Positions 63,030-64,000 of a stretch of 64,000 bases of DNA are shown here, in pieces. A model generated the notes under the pieces. It had not been told where the DNA came from and did no database searches. It saw nothing but the letters and a program-made list of their open reading frames with translations. Source of the stretch: Parapedobacter lycopersici (GTDB taxonomy: Bacteria > Bacteroidota > Bacteroidia > Sphingobacteriales > Sphingobacteriaceae); the NCBI RefSeq assembly GCF_024643285.1, contig NZ_JAMSLW010000004.1, positions 62,001 to 126,000 of the forward strand, written 5' to 3'. Each line of letters begins with the position of its first letter. The stretch's first letter is position 1. A program made the translations under genes and the position numbers.

Positions 63030-64000
63030 TTAATTATTTGATTCAATTAGATCAACCTGTACCGGTGTACCGTCGGCCAATGACATCAGGCCGGAAACCA
63101 GCACCGTATCGCCAATGGCTATCCCCTCATTAACCAGCACTTCACTGGCCGTGCGGTTCTCCGCTTCCACCGGGGTGGCCTTTGCCTGGCCGTCTTTAAA
63201 CAGGTAAACCTGTTTTCCATTCTGTACGGGGATCACTGCCTGTGTGGGAATCAGCACCGCCGTGTCGATGCGCTCCAGTGGCAATTCAATACGGGCAAAC
63301 GAACCGGGAAATAGCCGTCCCCCCGGATTATTGGCCAGCGCACGGATGCTGATCGTACGCGTTGCCGGATCGACCCCGGGTTCAATTGCGTAAATCTTAG
63401 CATCGTATTTGGTGTCTGAGCCACTGACCGAAAATTTAAGGTCCTGCCCGTCGAGGATCTGCGTACTGTATTTCTCCGGCACGGAGAACAGGATTTTCAC
63501 AGGGTTGATGCTCAAGAGATTGGCCACCACAGTCGTGGGCGTGAGGTATTCTCCCTCAGAGACCGACCGAAGTCCTACCTTGCCGCTGAACGGCGCACGG
63601 ACGGTTGTTTTGGCAATCTGTGCACGGATCAATGCCGTTTGCGCCTTGGCCGATTCAAAATCAGCATGGGCCACATCATATTCCTGCTGGCTGATGGCTT
63701 CCTTTTCCAGCAGCAACCGCGCCCGGTTTTCGTTATCTTCTGCCAGTTTTTCACGGCTTTGGGCCTGAATCAGCTGGGCCTGCAACTCGGAATCATCGAT
63801 GTGCAGCAACAGCTGGCCTTTCTGTACCATGGACCCTTCCTGGAAGCCAAGACTCCGTACAATGCCCGACACTTCACTCCGGATCTGTACTTGTTCATTG
63901 GGCTCAATGGAGCCCGATAGGGTAATGATGTTGGCAAAGGCACGAGGTTCGACAACAAGGGCGTTCACGGTCATGGGACCACCCCGTTGCCCCGCTTCGG
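63030..64000 (-). CDS. RND efflux periplasmic adaptor (5' part outside window)
   Basis: A membrane fusion protein linking the permease to TolC. The frame is open from the window edge (64000), so the N-terminus with signal or lipid anchor is missing; ATG at 63974 is internal. Visible parts are the lipoyl halves (IRSEVSGIVRSLGFQEGSMV), the hairpin helices (LIQAQSREKLAEDNENRARLLLEKEAISQQEYD in pieces), and the beta-barrel GKVGLRSVSEGEYLTP. It is the first gene of the adaptor-permease-TolC operon. Confidence 0.93.
   Translation of the reverse strand, partial: EAGQRGGPMTVNALVVEPRAFANIITLSGSIEPNEQVQIRSEVSGIVRSLGFQEGSMVQKGQLLLHIDDSELQAQLIQAQSREKLAEDNENRARLLLEKEAISQQEYDVAHADFESAKAQTALIRAQIAKTTVRAPFSGKVGLRSVSEGEYLTPTTVVANLLSINPVKILFSVPEKYSTQILDGQDLKFSVSGSDTKYDAKIYAIEPGVDPATRTISIRALANNPGGRLFPGSFARIELPLERIDTAVLIPTQAVIPVQNGKQVYLFKDGQAKATPVEAENRTASEVLVNEGIAIGDTVLVSGLMSLADGTPVQVDLIESNN

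Noticed and set aside
1-64000. tRNA, rRNA, insertion sequences, phage genes or CRISPR arrays
   Set aside because: None recognised by eye: no transposase or integrase motif, no repeat-spacer array, no rRNA core sequence. A tRNA scan was not possible.

Overview
The window looks like chromosome of a Bacteroidota bacterium, most likely a soil- or plant-associated member of the Chitinophagia/Sphingobacteriia. It has FecR anti-sigma and STN-domain proteins, five ECF sigma factors, LytTR/histidine-kinase signalling, many Ser/Ala-Cys lipoboxes, weak ribosome binding sites and a recurring TAnnTTTG promoter element. Base composition is moderate (roughly half G+C by eye) and fairly even. I see no rRNA, tRNA, insertion sequence, phage gene or CRISPR array. 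Genus is not determinable from the sequence alone.

Layout. 0-2 kb: 3' part of a GH20 hexosaminidase, a strong hairpin terminator, and a convergent YjbR-family gene. 2-3.6 kb: an 11-bp tandem repeat, then an ECF sigma factor with a small membrane protein and an HMA-like protein. 3.6-8.6 kb (minus): ATP-grasp ligase, PepSY-like lipoprotein, and an ECF sigma / FecR / STN-LA_2272-repeat operon. 8.9-10.7 kb: PQQ-type dehydrogenase and cytochrome c lipoproteins. 10.7-25.4 kb: DNA break repair. This holds LigD (ligase-phosphoesterase-polymerase), the four-gene ligase-associated cluster (MBL exonuclease, ATP-dependent ligase, Lhr-type helicase, PdeM) and Ku, with hydrolases, an SRPBCC protein, a FAD oxidoreductase and an M48-like protease between them.

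25.4-38.2 kb is a stress-type assemblage: DUF421 protein, ECF sigma factor, AI-2E family protein, topoisomerase IB with a winged-helix partner, single-domain response regulator, CinA/PncC amidohydrolase, SDR, fused trehalose-phosphate synthase/phosphatase, GH15 enzyme, and a coupled metallophosphoesterase/nucleotidyltransferase pair with a four-helix protein. Repair of DNA breaks plus trehalose synthesis would fit survival of drying or starvation (inference). 38.3-51.1 kb is more housekeeping: purB, thioredoxin-like protein, TPR histidine kinase/LytTR regulator, LemA, Nfu, SGNH esterase, split transketolase, a second-type ECF unit and a class III aminotransferase.

51.2-64 kb: RlmI-like methyltransferase, another ECF unit ending in a DUF4097 protein (its sigma gene can only start at TTG), an acidic protein with a conserved C-terminal domain, thymidine kinase, a candidate small RNA, glutathione peroxidase, an N-acetylglucosamine-kinase-like ATPase, and an RND tripartite efflux operon whose adaptor gene runs off the window end.

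The most interesting leads are the sigma/FecR operon ending in an STN-LA_2272 protein rather than a TonB receptor, the coupled nucleotidyltransferase-phosphoesterase pair, the co-location of Ku/LigD with the PdeM ligase cluster, and the promoter-terminator unit after tdk.
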